Shown here: positions 3,944-5,333 of the stretch, one piece after another | How positions within the stretch are numbered: the first letter of the stretch is position 1 | Layout of the letters: each line of letters begins with the position of its first letter | Assembly: GCA_030654635.1 (NCBI GenBank) | Contig: JAURXE010000279.1 | Coordinates: 1 to 5,333, forward strand | Direction of reading: 5' to 3' | Source: Pseudomonas sp. | Lineage (GTDB): Bacteria; Pseudomonadota; Gammaproteobacteria; Pseudomonadales; Pseudomonadaceae | DNA: 5,333 nucleotides | Made by a program: the position numbers and the translations under genes | Notes under the pieces: model-generated | What the model was told of the DNA's origin: nothing | The model's input: the letters and a program-made list of their open reading frames with translations, nothing else | Databases searched by the model: none

Positions 3944-5218
3944 ATGCCCAGTGAATTTAACGATCCACTCTGGCGGCAGGTAGTCGCCGGCGCACAGATG
4001 CTGTTTGTCGCCTTCGGCGCCCTGGTACTGATGCCGCTGATTACCGGCCTTGACCCCAATGTGGCGCTGTTTACCGCGGGGCTGGGCACCCTGCTGTTTC
4101 AACTGGTCACCAAGCGCCAGGTGCCGGTATTTCTGGCCTCCAGCTTTGCTTTTATCAGCCCGATTATTCTCGCCAAAGGCCAGTTCGGTCTGGCCGCGAC
4201 CATGGGTGGGGTGGTGGCGGCGGGCTTCGTTTACACCTTTCTCGGCATGGCGGTGAAGATCAAAGGCACCGGCTTTATTGATCGACTGCTGCCGCCGGTG
4301 GTGATCGGCCCGGTGATTATCTCCATCGGCCTGGCCATGGCGCCGATCGCCGCCAATATGGCGATGGGCAAGAGTGGCGACGGTACTGAGCTGATTGCCT
4401 ATCGCACCGCCATGCTGATTTCCATGCCGGCGCTACTGACCACCTTGATAGTGGCGGTGTTTGCCAAGGGGATATTCCGCTTGGTGCCGATTATCTCCGG
4501 CGTGCTGGTGGGTTTTGCCTTGGCGCTGACCTTCGGCGTCGTCGACACCGCCGCCATCGCTGCGGCGCCCTGGTTGGCGCTGCCGAATTTCACCACACCG
4601 GAATTCAACTGGCAGGCGATTTTATTTATCGTCCCGGCCGCCCTGGCGCCAGCCATTGAGCATATCGGCGGGGTAATCGCAGTGGGCAGCGTGACCGGCC
4701 GCGATTACCTGAAAAACCCCGGCCTGCACCGCACCCTGTTCGGCGACGGGATTGCCACCACCGCTGCTGGCCTGCTGGGCGGACCACCGAACACCACCTA
4801 CGCCGAGGTTACCGGGGCGGTGATGCTGACCAAAAACTACAACCCGAAGATCATGACCTGGGCTGCCGTGTTCGCCATCAGCCTGGCCTTTATCGGCAAG
4901 TTCGGCGCCTTGTTGCAGAGCATTCCGGTGCCGGTGATGGGCGGGATTCTCTGCCTGCTGTTCGGCACCATTGCCGCGGTCGGGATGAATACCTTGATCC
5001 GTCACCAGGTCGACCTCAGCGAGGCGCGCAACCTAGTGATCGTCTCGGTGACGCTGGTGTTCGGCATTGGCGGTGTATTGATCGGCAGCGGCACCGGCCC
5101 GGACGACTTCGGCCTGAAAGGCATCGCCCTCTGCGCCATAGTCGCCATCGCACTGAACTTGCTATTGCCGGGCCACAATGACTGGAAGCGCAAGCGCCCT
5201 GATGAATCCGGGCTCTGA
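3944..5218 (+). CDS. uraA: Uracil permease, NCS2 family
   Basis: Inner-membrane nucleobase transporter of 424 aa, expected to have 14 spans in two inverted repeats and to import uracil with protons. Evidence: PVFLASSFAFISP (61-73), the LPPVVIGPVIISIGLAM segment (116-132), PAIEHIGG (236-243), the span-10 region GGPPNTTYAEVTG (279-291) and IPVPVMGGI (327-335). E239 and E288 keep the 49-residue spacing of the E. coli UraA substrate glutamates E241 and E290. The position matching E. coli H245 is Gly243, and the NCS2 signature reads E-V-T-G-x4-T-K rather than E-N-x-G. These differences may be normal in the Pseudomonas subgroup. There is no good ribosome binding site: the start lies two bases after the upp stop and is probably translationally coupled. 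An intrinsic terminator begins 12 bases after its stop codon. Uracil is the likely substrate from the upp linkage; other pyrimidines or xanthine cannot be excluded. Confidence 0.95.
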   Translation: MPSEFNDPLWRQVVAGAQMLFVAFGALVLMPLITGLDPNVALFTAGLGTLLFQLVTKRQVPVFLASSFAFISPIILAKGQFGLAATMGGVVAAGFVYTFLGMAVKIKGTGFIDRLLPPVVIGPVIISIGLAMAPIAANMAMGKSGDGTELIAYRTAMLISMPALLTTLIVAVFAKGIFRLVPIISGVLVGFALALTFGVVDTAAIAAAPWLALPNFTTPEFNWQAILFIVPAALAPAIEHIGGVIAVGSVTGRDYLKNPGLHRTLFGDGIATTAAGLLGGPPNTTYAEVTGAVMLTKNYNPKIMTWAAVFAISLAFIGKFGALLQSIPVPVMGGILCLLFGTIAAVGMNTLIRHQVDLSEARNLVIVSVTLVFGIGGVLIGSGTGPDDFGLKGIALCAIVAIALNLLLPGHNDWKRKRPDESGL

Positions 5219-5229
5219 TTGAGCCCGAG

Positions 5230-5258
5230 AAAAAGCCCCGCAATGGCGGGGCTTTTTT
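5230..5258. terminator. Strong intrinsic terminator, bidirectional
   Basis: A perfect GC stem GCCCCGC (5235-5241) with GCGGGGC (5246-5252), tetraloop AATG, flanked by five A's on the left (5230-5234) and six T's on the right (5253-5258). It ends the upp-uraA transcript. Because the A-run gives a U-tract on the other strand, it can also stop transcription coming leftward, as expected between convergent genes. Confidence 0.95.
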
Positions 5259-5283
5259 ATTGAACCGAACTTAACCCTCAGGC

Positions 5284-5333
5284 TTAACCACGACCAGGCT
5301 CGGCCGCCCATTGCTGCAAGCGCAGCACGCTTT
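5284..5333 (-). CDS. Possible 3' end of a convergent gene (fragment, unidentified)
   Basis: Read on the minus strand the last 50 bases give SVLRLQQWAAEPGRG followed by TAA at 5284-5286, which looks like an ordinary protein C-terminus. A second frame (ending PSLVVVKPEG, with TAA at 5271-5273) is also open, so the frame is not settled. The terminator just to the left has T-runs in both directions, which supports a convergent gene. Fifteen residues are too few to name a family. Confidence 0.3.
   Translation of the reverse strand, partial: SVLRLQQWAAEPGRG

Overview
The window looks like chromosomal DNA of a Pseudomonas-type gammaproteobacterium (Pseudomonas or Halopseudomonas; inferred from the G+C-rich third codon positions, the UraA subtype and the linkage hpt - upp - uraA; the species cannot be told). 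It is built around nucleobase salvage. At the left edge is the 5' part of hpt (hypoxanthine-guanine phosphoribosyltransferase, minus strand). At the right is a tight plus-strand pair, upp (uracil phosphoribosyltransferase) and uraA (uracil permease, NCS2 family), two bases apart and closed by a strong intrinsic terminator. UraA brings uracil in and Upp converts it with PRPP to UMP; Hpt does the matching job for hypoxanthine and guanine.

Between the salvage genes lies about 3 kb of other material. On the minus strand, upstream of hpt, is a TRIC/UPF0126 (YicG-type) membrane protein. Divergent from it is a regulatory region of about 320 bases with overlapping promoter and palindrome signals and a possible 34-codon ORF, followed by a small ribbon-helix-helix DNA-binding protein with a good sigma-70-like promoter. 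Then comes a gene-poor stretch of about 350 bases with a bulged 10-bp stem-loop and a compact cluster of palindromes and direct repeats. A plus-strand cluster follows: two small conserved-looking proteins of unknown function (76 aa, and 57 aa with an excellent ribosome binding site) and a DUF1275/YoaK-type membrane protein.

At the far right, beyond the terminator, the last bases may be the 3' end of a convergent minus-strand gene, but too little is present to identify it.

No mobile element, CRISPR array, tRNA, rRNA or defence system is visible. The parts most worth a second look are the two gene-poor regulatory stretches (1077-1396 and 1601-1954), the small unknown genes, and the substituted substrate-site positions of UraA. 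Nothing here is compelling evidence of a wholly new system.
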